DNA of 15,637 bases from Candidatus Puniceispirillum sp. (lineage in GTDB: Bacteria > Pseudomonadota > Alphaproteobacteria > Puniceispirillales > Puniceispirillaceae), in NCBI GenBank assembly GCA_016780525.1, contig JADHLR010000023.1, positions 1 to 15,637 on the forward strand, read 5' to 3'. The notes below the pieces were generated by a model that worked only from the letters and a program-made list of their open reading frames with translations, ran no database searches and was not told where the DNA came from. The translations under genes and the position numbers were made by a program. Positions 15,028-15,637 of this stretch are shown here, piece by piece; within the stretch, counting starts at the first letter, position 1; every line of letters starts with the position of its first letter.

Positions 15028-15637
15028 CTACCTCTTGCCTTTGTGCAGATGCTGTCTGTCTATATAGCGTTGCCACATATCCGGACGGCGGGTCTGCGTC
15101 TCTTTTTCTGCCTCCGCTTGTCGCCATTCGGCAATTTTGCGGTGGTGGCCCGATGCCAGTATAGCTGGCGCCTCGATGCCATTCCAGATCCGGGGCTGGG
15201 TATAGTGCGAATGCTCTAGCAACCCCGTCTCAAAACTTTCTTCGCGGTGACCCGCCTCTTTGCCCATGACCCCGGGCAACAGCCGTATCACTGCATCCAT
15301 CACTGTCAGCGCGGCGGTTTCACCACCTGACAAAACATAATCGCCAATACTGACTTCCATCATATTGGCAGCGTCGATCACACGCTGATCAACACCTTCA
15401 TATCTGCCACATAAAAACACCGCCCCCGCTGACGCCGCCAGTTCACGAACCAGTGGCTGATCCAGCAACCGACCGCGTGGTGACAGATAAATCCGCGGGC
15501 CGGGAAATGGTGCCACTGCTGCTAATGCCGCCGCTACCACATCGGGTTTTAACACCATCCCAACGCCGCCGCCAAGCGGGACATCATCGACGGTTCGGTG
15601 CTTATCGCGCGCAAAGTCGCGAATGTCCAGTGTTTTC
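15028..15637 (-). CDS. trmD: tRNA (guanine-37-N1)-methyltransferase (5' end outside window)
   Basis: Methylates G37 next to the anticodon using S-adenosylmethionine, preventing +1 frameshifting. The last 202 codons are present; reading from the right edge, the frame is open and gives KTLDIRDFARDKHRTVDD and then PLGGGVGMVLKPD, so roughly the first 35 residues are missing. An internal ATG at 15556-15558 is not the true start. The trefoil-knot SAM site is visible as FLCGRYEGVDQR and SIGDYVLSGGE followed by LLPGVMG. ESFETGLLEHSHYTQP is the family linker and SGHHRKIAEWR the C-terminal helical domain that carries the tRNA contacts. rplS follows after 105 nt. Confidence 0.97.
   Translation of the reverse strand, partial: KTLDIRDFARDKHRTVDDVPLGGGVGMVLKPDVVAAALAAVAPFPGPRIYLSPRGRLLDQPLVRELAASAGAVFLCGRYEGVDQRVIDAANMMEVSIGDYVLSGGETAALTVMDAVIRLLPGVMGKEAGHREESFETGLLEHSHYTQPRIWNGIEAPAILASGHHRKIAEWRQAEAEKETQTRRPDMWQRYIDRQHLHKGKR

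Overview
This window is a stretch of core metabolism from an alphaproteobacterial chromosome. Supporting signs are the order sdhC-sdhD-sdhA-sdhB-zapE-mdh-sucA-sucB, a leuC-leuD-leuB-asd block directly after trmD-rplS, an LDH-like malate dehydrogenase of the alphaproteobacterial/mitochondrial-neighbour type, and protein sequences typical of the class. GC is moderate (near half by eye). A marine, SAR116-like or Rhodospirillales-like lineage is possible but is only a guess. All genes look intact apart from the two cut by the window edges, and I see no mobile element, tRNA, rRNA, CRISPR or phage gene.

Layout, read in the direction of transcription (minus strand, right to left): (1) trmD (5' end outside the window) and rplS, the translation/tRNA-modification end of the usual rpsP-rimM-trmD-rplS cluster. 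(2) leuC, leuD and leuB, three steps of leucine synthesis with 17-19 nt gaps, then asd, which makes aspartate semialdehyde for Lys/Thr/Met/DAP. (3) One plus-strand gene, a pyridoxal kinase (pdxY-like), convergent with asd and divergent from sdhC. (4) sdhCDAB (respiratory complex II) coupled tightly to zapE, an AFG1-like ATPase. (5) mdh, then sucA and the start of sucB (E1 and E2 of 2-oxoglutarate dehydrogenase). Together sdh, mdh and sucAB cover 2-oxoglutarate to succinyl-CoA and succinate to oxaloacetate, apart from fumarase and succinyl-CoA synthetase.

There is no undescribed system that I can defend. The points most worth a second look are: sucCD is absent from its customary place between mdh and sucA, where a 183-bp spacer holds a perfect 9-bp hairpin and a candidate promoter; the rplS-leuC spacer can fold into a nested hairpin with an alternative pairing that covers the leuC ribosome binding site; the SucB linker contains a KVSEK-type repeat; and the pyridoxal kinase is inserted on the opposite strand. 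No gap between genes exceeds about 185 bp.
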